Source: Epinephelus fuscoguttatus (Eukaryota; Chordata; Actinopteri; Perciformes; Serranidae). Taken from it: a DNA stretch of 64,000 bases. Below, in pieces: positions 39,601 through 50,800 of the stretch. The position numbers and the translations under genes were made by a program. The stretch's first letter is position 1; every line of letters begins with the position of its first letter. The notes below the pieces were generated by a model that ran no database searches, had not been told where the DNA came from, and saw only the letters and a list, made by a program, of their open reading frames with translations. The stretch is taken from contig NC_064752.1 in the NCBI RefSeq assembly GCF_011397635.1, positions 3,541,501 through 3,605,500 on the forward strand. The letters run 5' to 3'.

Positions 39601-40205
39601 TAATGTGTGTTTAATGTGTGTTGTTTAATGTGCGTTTAATGTGAGTTTAATGTGTGTTTACTTTGTGTTTAATGTGTTTAATGTGGGTTTAATGTGTGTT
39701 TACTGTGTGTTTAATGTGCTTTTAATGTGAGTTTAATGTGAGTTTAATGCGTGTTTAATGTGTGTTTAATGTGTTTAATGTGCGTTTAATGTGTTTAATG
39801 TGTGTTTACTGTGTGTTTAATGTGCTTTTAATGTGAGTTTAATGTGTGTTTAATGTGTTTAATGTGCGTTTAATGTGTTTAATGTGAGTTTAATGTGAGT
39901 TTAATGTGTTTAATGTGTATGAATGTGTTCACTGTGAGTTTAATGTGTGTTTAATGTGCTTAATGTGAGTTTAATGCGTGTTTAAAGTGTGCTTAACGTG
40001 TGTTTAATGTGTTTAATGTGTGTTTAATGTGCGTTAAATGTGTTTAATGTGTGTTTAATGTGTTTAACGTGTGTTTAATGTGTGTTTAATGTGTTTAATG
40101 TGAGTTTAATGTGTTTTTAATGTGTGTAATGTGTGTTTAATGTGTGTTTAATGTGCGTTTATTGTGTGTTTAATGTGAGTTTAATGTGTGTTTAATGTGT
40201 GTTTA
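33665..40205. repeat. 6.5 kb megasatellite of an 11-bp unit (TGTGTTTAATG-like)
   Basis: Roughly 600 units of TTTAATGTGTG (11 bp) and TTTAATG-GTG shorter forms, with GAG, GCG, CAT and ACTG variants. Larger tandem duplications are visible. A ~850-bp block repeats (TTCATGCGTATTAATGTG at 36121 and 36971; TGTCAGTTTAATG at 36541 and 37391). A ~880-890-bp block repeats (ATGTAAGTTTAATG at 38541 and 39419). A 332-bp block repeats (GCGCGTTTAATG at 34779 and 35111). Stops in all frames; not coding. Confidence 0.97.
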
Positions 40206-41019
40206 CCGCAAAATCAATGTTTCCGTTTTTTTCTCAAAGTCTATGTGGCGGCCATTTTGGACTTCAAAATGGCGACCTGTTCCTAGTTGGATGAGACATG
40301 ATACATCTGATTGGTTCTGAGTTTAGGAGTTAATTTGTAAATTTTTGCGAGGAAACAAACAGAAACATTTCCAAAACAATAAAAACAGTTTGTTGTTTCA
40401 GGTAAATAATTGCTGTATCTTTTGTTATTGTTTCTCTTATTACCACGCTGGAAAACTAGCTACGTAGCATTAGCAGTTAGCTTTAGAATGTCAGCACCTG
40501 GTTGACATACTGAGCAGATGTTAAACACAATAAGTGATGTAGACAGACAGCGTCATGATTTCATCCTATCAGATAACTGTGTAAAATGTCAGCATATGAA
40601 TTCTTGAGTTACAGACAAAAAGATGTTTTATGAGGTTACAGTAACCTTTGACCTTTGACCACCAAATTCAATTCCTTCATATCAAAGTGCTTGTTCTTAG
40701 TTCATGTGAATCATCTGAATAACTAAAAAGGAAGTTTAGTCATTGACAGTAAAAACCTGCTGAACTGAACCTGACATTTAAAAAAGGTGTTTTGAACATT
40801 CGCTACGTTTAAAAAAAAACAAAATGGCCGTCACAGAGAGTTTAAAAAAATAGAAACATTAGTTTTAATATTCCTCGTTTTCTAACGATTTAAAAATGTT
40901 TAATTTGTTAACTCCCCGAGAAACTTAAATGAAAATATTCAAAATACATCGGGAACTGTGTCACAGGTTCAAACCCTCTGTGACACGTGTACAAAACATA
41001 AACATAAATAAAACATCAT

Positions 41020-41020
<1 letters not shown>
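40206..41020. other. intergenic, no feature recognised
   Basis: AT-rich sequence after the array. GCGGCCATTTTGGACTTCAAAATGGCGACC at 40247-40277 is a short imperfect inverted repeat. No exon seen. Confidence 0.5.

Positions 41021-41021
<1 letters not shown>

Positions 41022-41055
<34 letters not shown>
41022..41055. repeat. (GT)n microsatellite
   Basis: About 17 GT units, 20 bp upstream of an acceptor-like CTCTGCAG. Confidence 0.9.
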
Positions 41056-41058
<3 letters not shown>

Positions 41059-41129
41059 CTCTCTCATGTCTGTTTGTGTCTCTGCAGGTCAACAGGATGA
41101 AGCTTCACTGAAGTCTGCGTTGTGTTGAC

Positions 41130-41312
41130 AGGTGTGTGTTTACAGGTGTGTGTTGTGTTGACAGGTGTGTGTTGACAGGTGTATGTTGTGTTTACAGGTG
41201 TGTGTTGTGTTGACAGGTGTGTGTTGTGTTTACAGGTGTGTGTTGTGTTGACAGGTGTGTGTTGTGTTTACAGGTGTATGTTGTGTTGACAGGTGTGTGT
41301 TGTGTTGACAAG
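41130..41312. repeat. 19-20 bp minisatellite immediately upstream of ascl5 ATG
   Basis: About nine units of ACAGGTGTGTGTTGTGTTG and a variant with TTTACAGG. The array stops about 5 bp before the first ATG of ascl5. Each unit holds a TTGACAG/GTGTGT word that looks like fused acceptor and donor sites. Confidence 0.95.
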
Positions 41313-41316
41313 TCAC

Positions 41317-41802
41317 ATGATGAGCTCCACCTTCTCTCCATCATCTTACCTGAGCTTCGGCGTGTCTCCCCCTGCTGCTCACCGTGAGGATCGCAGCGTC
41401 TCTCAGCGCTCTCTGTCGGGCCCCGTCCCCTTCCTCCTCTACTCGTCTGGAATGGACCCTCTGAGGGGCCCCGGGCTCCTGCCCTACCTGGCCCCCTTCC
41501 ACCACCATGGACACTTCAGCGTCTACGAGTGTCCCTTTGAGCCGGCGTTCATCCAGAAGCGTAACGAGCGGGAGCGTCAGAGGGTGAGGTGCGTGAACCA
41601 GGGTTACGCCAAACTGAGGGACCACCTGCCGGGTCAGAGCGCCGACAAGCGCCTCAGCAAGGTGGAGACGCTCAGAGCCGCCATCAGGTACATCAAATAC
41701 CTGCAGGGCCTGGTGGAGCTGGAGGAGGGCGGAGCCAACACCTCGCCTCCTAGACGGGACTGTGGAGGAGAATCTGACGGAGAACTGAGAACACTGAACT
41801 GA
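41317..41802 (+). CDS. ascl5: ascl5, achaete-scute family bHLH transcription factor
   Basis: Single-exon CDS of 161 codons. A class II bHLH protein, expected to bind E-boxes (CANNTG) as a heterodimer with E proteins in the nucleus. The bHLH spans residues 79-131: basic region KRNERERQRVRCVN, helix 1 QGYAKLRDHLP, loop GQSADKRLSK, helix 2 VETLRAAIRYIKYLQ. Upstream, VPFLLY and YECPFEPAFIQ are ASCL5 hallmarks (human VPFLLY, EPAFIQKRNERERQR); ASCL4 and ASCL3 lack this combination. Two tandem ATGs (41317, 41320) could start it; the longer open frame lacks an earlier ATG. Convergent with ppp1r15b, its neighbour region in human 1q32 as well. Residue 95 is Gln where family members usually have Glu. 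The 5' leader is a minisatellite. ASCL4 is the main alternative. Confidence 0.9.
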   Translation: MMSSTFSPSSYLSFGVSPPAAHREDRSVSQRSLSGPVPFLLYSSGMDPLRGPGLLPYLAPFHHHGHFSVYECPFEPAFIQKRNERERQRVRCVNQGYAKLRDHLPGQSADKRLSKVETLRAAIRYIKYLQGLVELEEGGANTSPPRRDCGGESDGELRTLN

Positions 41803-41805
41803 GGC

Positions 41806-42720
41806 GGAGCCACCTGGAGAAACAAACACACCTGTCTGTGAACACGTGTCTCGTTTGCATGTTAGAAGGAACATTAGCTGTCACAGTTCACGGCTCCCAC
41901 ATTCAAACTTTTCCACAACATCTGACCCCATCACCATGACTAACGTGTCGATGTCCGTCACCACACAGCCGTACGTTATTAACCCAGCTCTTCTCAGACG
42001 TACGGATGAGCACCTGCTGACTTTACTCACACGTTAGACATTCTTGCCGCCAACTAGTTGCAAACGTCAACACACCATATTGCCACATGCTGTCGCTTGG
42101 CTAAACGCCAAGGCCACTCCCCTTTTAAAGAACAGAAAACAGAAGATCCTGTAGATGTTGATGCAGCCTGACGTGTCTGGATCACAACTGACATCTGCAG
42201 TTATTTCATCTGAAATATTTCAGAGACGCCAAATTGTTTTTCCATCTGAGCATTTCTCTCCTGATGTGACACCACATTTCTTTCCCCAAAAAGTGGGCGT
42301 GGCCTTGGCAGTGACGTGATGTTGGTCTGGTCTGTATATCATGTGATATGTGTGACGTTTTACCGGTCACGCAGCGCCACACCACATTTGAAATGATTCG
42401 CACAACAATCATATTTCATGTCATTTCCAATGTTTTGGGGTTTTAATGACTTTTGACTGATTTTTTAAACGGCAGCTAAAACAACGTAAATTCAAGAGTT
42501 TTCCAAAACATCCTGTTAATTCCAAACCATTTCCAGGCCTGGAAAACTGTTTCATGACTTCCCTGACTATGGGAACGCTGACATTAATAATGGGCTGCGA
42601 ATACTGAAACAGTCTCTCTTTATTTTTAATATTTGTTAACGCACAAACTGCAGAGGAAGAACTGAGACACTGCTAACATGTGTCCTGTGAGCTAACGGGA
42701 GCAACGGCCTCGGCCCTGAT
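41806..42720. other. ascl5 3' flank, no clear feature
   Basis: GTTTTCCAAAACATCCTGTT with TTCCAGGCCTGGAAAACTG (palindromic core) at about 42497-42550 resembles a dispersed fish repeat. No poly(A) site could be assigned with confidence. Confidence 0.5.
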
Positions 42721-42849
42721 CTGGTCGTCAGCTGCACGTCTTGGGCAACCAAAGCGACTGGAGCGGTCTGGAGGGGAGTTCAAACTCGTTTAACTTTATG
42801 GTAATGAGCTCTGACGCAGTTCGGTGACAACCAATCAGAATGTTGACGT

Positions 42850-43190
42850 GCTTCAATGAAGCAGGTCCCAGAGAACAAGCCATGTAACTGTGGTTCCTAC
42901 AGCACACTTGTTCCCACAATGGATATCAAGAAGTTTATTACTTGCGCTGGCGCCAGCTCAGTCCTTTATAATGTGTCGCTGTTCAGTTACAGAGACCAAA
43001 ATAAAAAGAATGAGGCTTGGGACGGCGTCGCGGAGGTCGTTGGTCTGGTGAGTTTTAAAGTGTGTAATGTTCATAATAGAGGAGAGAACTGCAGGTTTGA
43101 TGACATGCGTTTTCTGTTGGCCAACTATGAGCTTTTTGACTGGACAACAACAAGCAGCAACTACGCTGCTTTCAGCCAGTAGTCGCTTTG
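42850..43190 (+). pseudogene. MADF-like domain fragment, probably transposon-derived
   Basis: From ATG 42919: MDIKKFITCAGASSVLYN, then SLFSYRDQNKKNEAWDGVAE and VVGL. The pattern LYxxSLxxYRDxxKKxxAWxxVAExVG is that of a MADF (Myb/SANT-like) domain. At 43049 a GGTCTG/GTGAGT donor follows VVGL, so the open frame beyond it is probably intron. No second exon with the CKKKW-x-LRD half is recognised. PIF/Harbinger elements carry such a protein. A functional host exon cannot be excluded. Confidence 0.5.
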
Positions 43191-43194
43191 TAGC

Positions 43195-44085
43195 TCCTTT
43201 AAAGTGACAAGCACGATTGAACGTTCAGTGATTCACGTGATGAGCGACTAGAGCGACCAAAGCTGCCACAAATATTTTTGACACCCGTGCTTCTTGGGCG
43301 TCCGCGACAGACATTGCCTCTTTGGAAGCTTCTGGTGTGAACGTACAGGAAGTGATGATGATTGGTTTAGGGAGAGTAAAATTTCATCATAAACCAATCA
43401 GAGGCAGAGTAGGGCGGGGATTCACAAGCACACACAGCAACTTGTTTTTCTGTAAAGTCGCTTACAAATATTGGTAGTCGCGGGTTGTGTTTTTGGGCTC
43501 ATTTCTAAAGTGGAGTTGCTTATTTGTTGGATTTGTTGGACTGCAGGATGTTTCCACAGCTCCGCCCCTCTCCTTCTCCACATATACACAACTGACGGTC
43601 AGTCAATCAGACTTTTCACATTTAAATTGCACATTTAATGGAGGTTCTTTAACTAGTGTAGATAAGTGTACAATGTTTTATAATAATGCGTTATTCTATT
43701 AAGTGTCAGTTTCATTCATTTAACATATTCAGTGTTGAGTTTCATTACATACAGGTTCATCACGGGGAGGTGTCCAAGCAATTTGACATATTTGAGCATT
43801 TTATAAAAAAGTAAGACTATAGTTATAGTTTTGATATTTACAACAGTTTTGTATCTTTATATAATTTAATAACACAGTTTGTTAAAGTGCAGCTAAAATG
43901 AAACCGTTTGTATTACTTAGATAATAACATTGGATATTTTAAGGATATATTCACTGCTGAACTGGAAACACCCTCAGTTTTTATTTCTGAAAACTGGTGT
44001 GACGCACTGCCAGGAAATTGAAAGGTAGCTGTTAGTAGTTAGCAGCTAACTCAAAGAAGAACAGCAGCTGAAAATGTTCACATTA
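43195..44085. other. intergenic, no feature recognised
   Basis: 43253-43330 repeats words from 42735-42770 (CTTGGGC, GCGACCAAAG-like), so the MADF fragment may sit in one larger element, but clean termini are not visible. Confidence 0.4.
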
Positions 44086-44086
44086 G

Positions 44087-44936
44087 CCCCGTCTCCACCA
44101 AACCCTTTCAGTCCAGTCCCTTTGGAACCAGCAGTAAGCCTTCAGACATGGTACCTAGACCCTCGGTGTGTTCAGACAGTCCTCTTAAATGTGGGCGGGG
44201 TTGTTGTCACTCACTGCTCCGTCCAGCACTCGCTGTATTTCCTCATCAGCGGTGACACAGATGGAAGTCTGCACCTGGTTTATCGTCCACAGAACGAGGC
44301 TGCACGCCCACATTTTCACAACAAAATAGAACAGGCTGCAGTGAGAGTCTCTCTCCATGGGATATTTCAAAATAGCAGCTTTGTGCATTTAGTCCTTCTC
44401 AGGCAAGCTCAGGGGTTTAGTGTTGCTGTAGCCCACAGGAAGTGAGGATTAGAATATATGACCTTCACATAATCCGCTCCAAATCAATCTATATTTTTAA
44501 AGTCATTACTAAAAGTGTGTGTCATATAAAAACTAAAGTGATGGTCAAAGTTGTCACAGTGAAATTTAAGGTGTGCTGATGGATTCACGTCATCAACTCA
44601 TGCATTGAGTAACATTACAAGTTAACGTTCCACCTTAAAAGTTGCCGGCAGTCGGCCCAGTGAATGAAGTGATTTTTTTCTCTTTCATTTTATAGTTGTA
44701 GTTTACTGATGTATGAACAGAGGTTACATAAAACCAGAGTGAGCGTCCTCTCCTGACCAATCAGACTGCAGGGTTTCTAGCTCCACCTTTTAGTACCAGA
44801 TCTGTGTGCTAGGTACCCCAACAGAGGGGGGACCAAACATGGGGACGCTAAGGAACGCTTCTGTTGGGACCATCCACAACTTTACACTGTGGAGACAGAA
44901 ACTATTAACTGTTGGGTGGAAACGAGGCTCATGTGG
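44087..44936 (+). mobile_element. TIR DNA transposon M3, non-autonomous copy
   Basis: The left end AGCCCCGTCTCCACCAAACC and the right end (reverse complement AGCCTCGTTTCCACCCAACA) are inverted. The first 150 bp match 28262-28427 in reverse orientation. About 850 bp. A 123-codon open frame inside (44074-44445) covers the terminus itself and has no transposase motif, so it is not called as a gene. Confidence 0.75.
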
Positions 44937-44939
44937 AGA

Positions 44940-47370
44940 CAAATGTGAGGTCCAGGAGCTCCTTAACGCCCGAGCAGAGGACGAGATGCTAAATGATTGT
45001 TACTGACGTGTGATGTCATTGTTATTGTTTATGAAGAGCAGCTGACACGTGTTATATGTCACTGTCAAACGTCACACAGCAGAGCGACATGTTGCTGCTG
45101 TCGTTTGGCTCTGTGTGAAGCAGGCGTACAGACGGGATGTCGTTTTGCACCATCTGTGTGTCAAAGGGGGTTTGTGATCACCTGTGTGCAGTAACTCACC
45201 TGTCCTGTAGGTGTCAGCAGCTCCCCCTGCTGATCATCTGTTAGTGACATAACAGCAGCCACATTATCACCAACATGTCAAACTGTTGCGTTCGTGTTCG
45301 GCCGTCAGAGTCAGTGAAGAAGCAGCAGGACGCAGCGTGTGCTCATTAAATATTGATTTAATATGTAATATTCAGTTGAGGAAATGAAGAAGCAGAACCT
45401 GTTACCCACCAAACAAACGATGCATTAGAAAAATAAAAAGCATTTTCTGACTAAAAGAACACCAAAGGTTCATCCTGCCCCCCCCCCCCCCCCCCCAGCT
45501 TTCCCTTCTGATTATTGATTATTAGTCAGCTGACAGAAACAAACACCAAACAGCCATCACACGTTTCCTGTGTTTGACAACACGCACACACGATAGACTC
45601 TTGAGTCTGTTTTTAACTTCCTGTATAATGAAAGTCCATCGCCATGACGACAACAGGACAAACACTGACTCAGCATTAATAACTGACATCATCACCATCA
45701 CCATCATCATCAGTGGCACGAGCTTCACCTGCGACATGACGTCAGTCTGTTTCTCATTAAATCCTTCAACAGGAAGTTTCACCTGTGTGACATCACAGGA
45801 AACTGAATCACAAATACAGTGTGAGGAAGGTTCGTGACAGCGTTAATGTTCGGACATTTCAACCTTCACACAGCCTTTGTTTGGATTCTTGTTCTGCTGA
45901 TTTTAAGTTTTACTCGACCAACAGTTTAATAAAGTTTTTCTTTTTTAAATAAAGAGCAGATCTGAGGACAGTCGGTCAGTTTGAGATCAACAGATGAATG
46001 AAAGGTTTCAATCATCATCATCATCATCATCATTAATGATCTGTTTGTTATCATCCTGCATTTTACCCATTCATCACTATGAACTCATTAATTAATAAAA
46101 ATAAGAGTTAGTGGCGGTCGATGTGACGCGTTCACCTGTGGAGGAAGGGTGTGGCTGAATTTCAGAATAAAGTGATGAATTGATTGTTATTGATTACTGA
46201 TTCTTTAGTTATTAGTCAAATGAATGATGATTGGATATAAAACACTAATAATCTCTGTTCTTAATTTAATGATCATTTTGTCTGTTTTCTAATAAAAGCT
46301 GAAGTCTGACAGAATAAACTCAGTTCATCTCTTCTTCTTCTTCTTCTTCTTCTTCTTCTTCAGGTGTCAGCGACGCAGCTGACGTCTTGGAGGTGACTCA
46401 TTAAAGGGACTTTAACACCAGGGACTCATATACTGATTATTAGAGGCTAAACACTGTGTATTGATTATCACTGATTATGTGAGAGCAGGTAGAGGAACAG
46501 ATCAATTCATGCAAATCGATCAGCTTCAGTTTCTCGTCCCGTCGCTCACAGGAGCTTTAAATCTTTGGCTTTAAAGAGAAAACTCAAACATCTGCAGTTT
46601 GACCCACAGCTGATCAGTAGTTTACACCGAGACACAGGAGACGCTGCTGCTTTCAAATCACTAACAAACCTCAGTGTGATTCAGCTGAAACATCAACGAT
46701 CATCTCCTGTGAGTCCAGCTGCAGATCATCCGTCCACATCTTTAATACTGATTCACTGTTTTCAGACTTTCTAAACAAAGAAAATTCTCTAAATTAAAAA
46801 TAAACATTTCCTGGAAACAAGATGTCGTCTTACACTCTGAGACTCTCTGCTGATTTTCAACCAGGTGTGTGTTTCTGTTGGAGGACGGGCGCTGAGCTCA
46901 GCAGCTATCTGTCACTATTTTACCATGATAAATTAATGACATGCCAAATTATTCTACAGATGAATCAGACGTGAGAAATATCTTCTCTGGTGTCGACTGC
47001 TGAAGCTGACGTTCGAGGAAAAAAAAACCCCTCAACATTCATTTAATACATTTTCTTTTTCTATCTGTGATGAAAGCAGCAGCTCGTCTCTGTGTCTCTG
47101 TGAACGGGACGATCCCGAGGACAAACTGAAAATAAAAAGGAGACGCTGTCCGACCACGACACAGTGACGACCTCTCAGAGAACAGAGAGTAAAGCCCTTC
47201 AGATCAGGTTTACTAAAGGAGTCGCTCCTGAATCAGGTTTCAGTCCACAGAGACACCAAACAGGAAGAAGACATCAGTCAGTCTGTCCACCTGTCCTCTG
47301 TGTCTTTGTCGTGTCTCACTGCTTAACAAGTGCAGCTTTTCATTTCCTCAGTACGACAGGTGTTGAACTA
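44940..47370. other. downstream of ppp1r15b, SSRs only
   Basis: Contains (C)18 at 45479-45496, (CAT)n at 46014-46033 and (CTT)n at 46328-46362. On the minus strand an ATTAAA at about 47041 could serve as a poly(A) signal for ppp1r15b. No exon seen. Confidence 0.5.
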
Positions 47371-47375
47371 CAAGG

Positions 47376-47660
47376 ACGTCTCAGGCGTCCTGGATGTGGA
47401 GGACAGACGGTCCTCAGGCGTCCTGGACGTCTGGACGTAGAGGACTGACTGTCCTCAGGCGTCCTGGATGTTGAGGACTAACGGTCCTCAGGCGTCCTGG
47501 ACGTAGAGGACTGACTGTCCTCAGGCATCCTGGACGTAGAGGACTGACGGTCCTCAGGCGTCCTGGACGTCTGGACGTAGAGGACTGACGACCCTCAGGC
47601 GTCCTGGACGTCTGGACGTAGAGGACTGACGGTCCTCAGGCGTCCTGGACGTAGAGGAGG
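47376..47660. repeat. 32/42-bp minisatellite overlapping the ppp1r15b stop codon
   Basis: About eight units containing TCCTCAGGCGTCCTGGACGT and AGAGGACTGAC, some with an extra CTGGACGT step. The right-most unit (47630-47655) is coding: on the minus strand it gives CTC TAC GTC CAG GAC GCC TGA, the last residues and stop of ppp1r15b. Confidence 0.95.
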
Positions 47661-47851
47661 GAGGTGAGGCGGCGGTACACCAGGCTGCGGTGCTGCGGCT
47701 GCAGGCAGTAGGCGATGCTCGTCTCCACCTCCTGGCAGCGGCGCAGGAACCTGCAGCGGTCCCGGGCCAGCTCCTCCCAGGGGCCCCGCCGGTCCTCCTC
47801 CTCCTCACCACAGCTGGCAAAGAACTCCTCCACATCATCACAGAAACGAAC
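47636..47851 (-). CDS. ppp1r15b: ppp1r15b coding exon 2 (PP1-binding C-terminus)
   Basis: 71 codons plus stop after acceptor CTTCTTCAG. VRFCDDVEEFF, an acidic EEEED, RRGPWEELARDRCRFLRR and SIAYCLQPQHRSLVYRRL follow the conserved PPP1R15 C-terminal order (human GPWEEFARDGCRFQKR). The last residues and the stop lie in a minisatellite unit. Confidence 0.96.
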   Translation of the reverse strand, partial: VRFCDDVEEFFASCGEEEEDRRGPWEELARDRCRFLRRCQEVETSIAYCLQPQHRSLVYRRLTSLLYVQDA

Positions 47852-50800
47852 CTGAAGAAGAAGAGTTGAGGTAGTGAGTTCAGGAAGTCAGGGCGACTCT
47901 TCAGACCTCCTGTATCAGAGTTTCAAACATATTCTGTGAATAAAGATGTACGACATGCTAAACTAAGCCCCGCCCACTCCATGTTTGCAGTCACCTGCAG
48001 AAAGCTGTGTAACAGGTAAAAATATGTATCTATATGAACTCACGGGTAAGATCAATGTCCACGCCGGCAGGCAGCAGGTGACAACATGAATGTGTGCAGT
48101 ATGTGTGTAATATTGTGACTGTTCCTTTTATTTTGACACAAGTGGAACCTTTGACTCTTTAAAAAGGGGTGTGATGTCATGATTGACAGCTGTGTGAGCC
48201 AATCAGTGTGCTCTTATCTATGGTGCTGCTTGTGATTGGTCAGACGGGTGTATGGATGGAAACTCGACACCAGCACAGTTCACTACGGCGCAGACTCTGA
48301 CTCCGAATGACGTCACCAGCTTGAGGTGGCGGCGGCAGTATTTGAGATATTTTGGCTTCAGTTTTGGATCAAAGTGGAGACACGTGGTCATCTTCACAGA
48401 GTCTGTGGTTCACACACTTTGAGAACAAATGTTGACAGAGCATAAAGTAAAAAGCCCTGTTTATTCAAATCACATGTAGAGCAGAGCAGTGACGTCTGAC
48501 TGATCAATAAGTCTGATTTTAGTCATCAGTAGTTAACCTGTACCAGATGCTGTAGTTCTGCTGTGAGCCACAGGGGGCGTCTGTCTCTTCATCGCCATCA
48601 TCAGTTTGATTTTTACTTTAAATCTGAATTAACAGTTTCAATTGGTTCAGTTTGATCAGGACAATTAACTTTTTCAACCCTGCAGCTCATTAAGGCTGCT
48701 GCAAAGTAACTAAGTACATTTACTCAACTACTGAACTCAAGACACTTGAGATACTTGTACTTGAGTATTTTTATTTTCTGTAACTTTATCCTTGTACACG
48801 ACATGTAACTGTAGGAATGAAGTCTTCTGTTTTTATTAAGTCACATGTTCATGTCAAACACTGCTCTAACTTTATTCTCTTCACAAATAAACCTGTCTCA
48901 TATCTCACAACTTTTTACTACAGCACATTTATTTCAGATTATTAATACAAATCTAATCAATCACAAAGGATAATGTTATTATTATCAGCAGGATATACAG
49001 TCACTAAGCACCGATATAGTACAGATATCTGTACTGTATCTGCTTCTCTACTGTACTTGTATGTGTACAGTATCAGTATCTGTACCTGTATCTGTACAGT
49101 ACCTGTATCTGCATAGTACCTGTACCTGTATCTGTACAGTACCTGTATCTGTACAGTACCTGTATCTGCATCTGTACAGTATCTGCATCTGTACAGTACC
49201 TGCATCTGTACAGTACCTGTATCTGTACAGTACCTGTATCTGTATAGTACCTGTACCTGTACAGTACCTGTATCTGCATCTGTACAGTACCTGTATCTGC
49301 ATCTGTACAGTACCTGTACCTGTATCTGTACAGTACCTGTATCTGTATAGTACCTGTACCTGTATCTGTACAGTACCTGTATCTGCATCTGTACAGTACC
49401 TGTATCTGCATCTGTACAGTACCTGTATCTGTATAGTACCTGTACCTGTATCTGTACAGTACCTGTACCTGTATCAGTACAGTACCTGCATCTGTACAGT
49501 ACCTGTATCTGTATAGTACCTGTATCTGTATCTGCATCTGTACAGTACCTGTATCTGTATAGTACCTGTATCTGTACAGTACCTGTATCTGTATAGTACC
49601 TGCATCTGTACAGTACCTGTATCTGTATAGTACCTGCATCTGTACAGTACCTGCATCTGTACAGTACCTGTATCTGTATAGTACCTGTATCTGTATCTGC
49701 ATCTGTACAGTACCTGTATCTGTATAGTACCTGTATCTGTATCTGCATCTGTACAGTACCTGTATCTGCATCTGCATCTGTACAGTACCTGTATCTGTAC
49801 AGTACCTGTACCTGTATCTGTACCTATACACTACCTGTACCTGTACAGTACCTGTATCTGTACAGTACCTGTACCTGCATCTGTACAGTACCTGTACCTG
49901 TATCTGTACACTACCTGTACCTGTACAGTACCTGTACCTGTACCTGCATCTGTACAGTACCTGTATCTGTACAGTACCTGTATCTGTATAGTACCTGTAC
50001 CTGTACAGTACCTGTATCTGCATCTGTACAGTACCTGTATCTGCATCTGTACAGTACCTGTACCTGTATCTGTACAGTACCTGTATCTGTATAGTACCTG
50101 TACCTGTATCTGTACAGTACCTGTATCTGCATCTGTACAGTACCTGTATCTGCATCTGTACAGTACCTGTATCTGTATAGTACCTGTACCTGTATCTGTA
50201 CAGTACCTGTACCTGTATCAGTACAGTACCTGCATCTGTACAGTACCTGTATCTGTATAGTACCTGTATCTGTATCTGCATCTGTACAGTACCTGTATCT
50301 GTATAGTACCTGTATCTGTACAGTACCTGTATCTGTATAGTACCTGCATCTGTACAGTACCTGTATCTGTATAGTACCTGCATCTGTACAGTACCTGCAT
50401 CTGTACAGTACCTGTATCTGTATAGTACCTGTATCTGTATCTGCATCTGTACAGTACCTGTATCTGTATAGTACCTGTATCTGTATCTGCATCTGTACAG
50501 TACCTGTATCTGCATCTGCATCTGTACAGTACCTGTATCTGTACAGTACCTGTACCTGTATCTGTACCTATACACTACCTGTACCTGTACAGTACCTGTA
50601 TCTGTACAGTACCTGTACCTGCATCTGTACAGTACCTGTACCTGTATCTGTACACTACCTGTACCTGTACAGTACCTGTACCTGTATCTGCATCTGTACA
50701 GTACCTGTATCTGCATCTGTACAGTACCTGTACCTGCATCTGTACAGTACCTGTACCTGCATCTGTACAGTACCTGTACCTGCATCTGTACAGTACCTGT

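Noticed and set aside
41341-41874. 177-codon minus-strand frame opposite ascl5
   Set aside because: Shadow of the GC-rich bHLH coding sequence; no domain and antisense to a clear gene.
44074-44445. 123-codon open frame as a gene
   Set aside because: It starts outside and runs through the terminal repeat of the M3 transposon, and its sequence recurs in the 28.3 kb copy with changes that break it.
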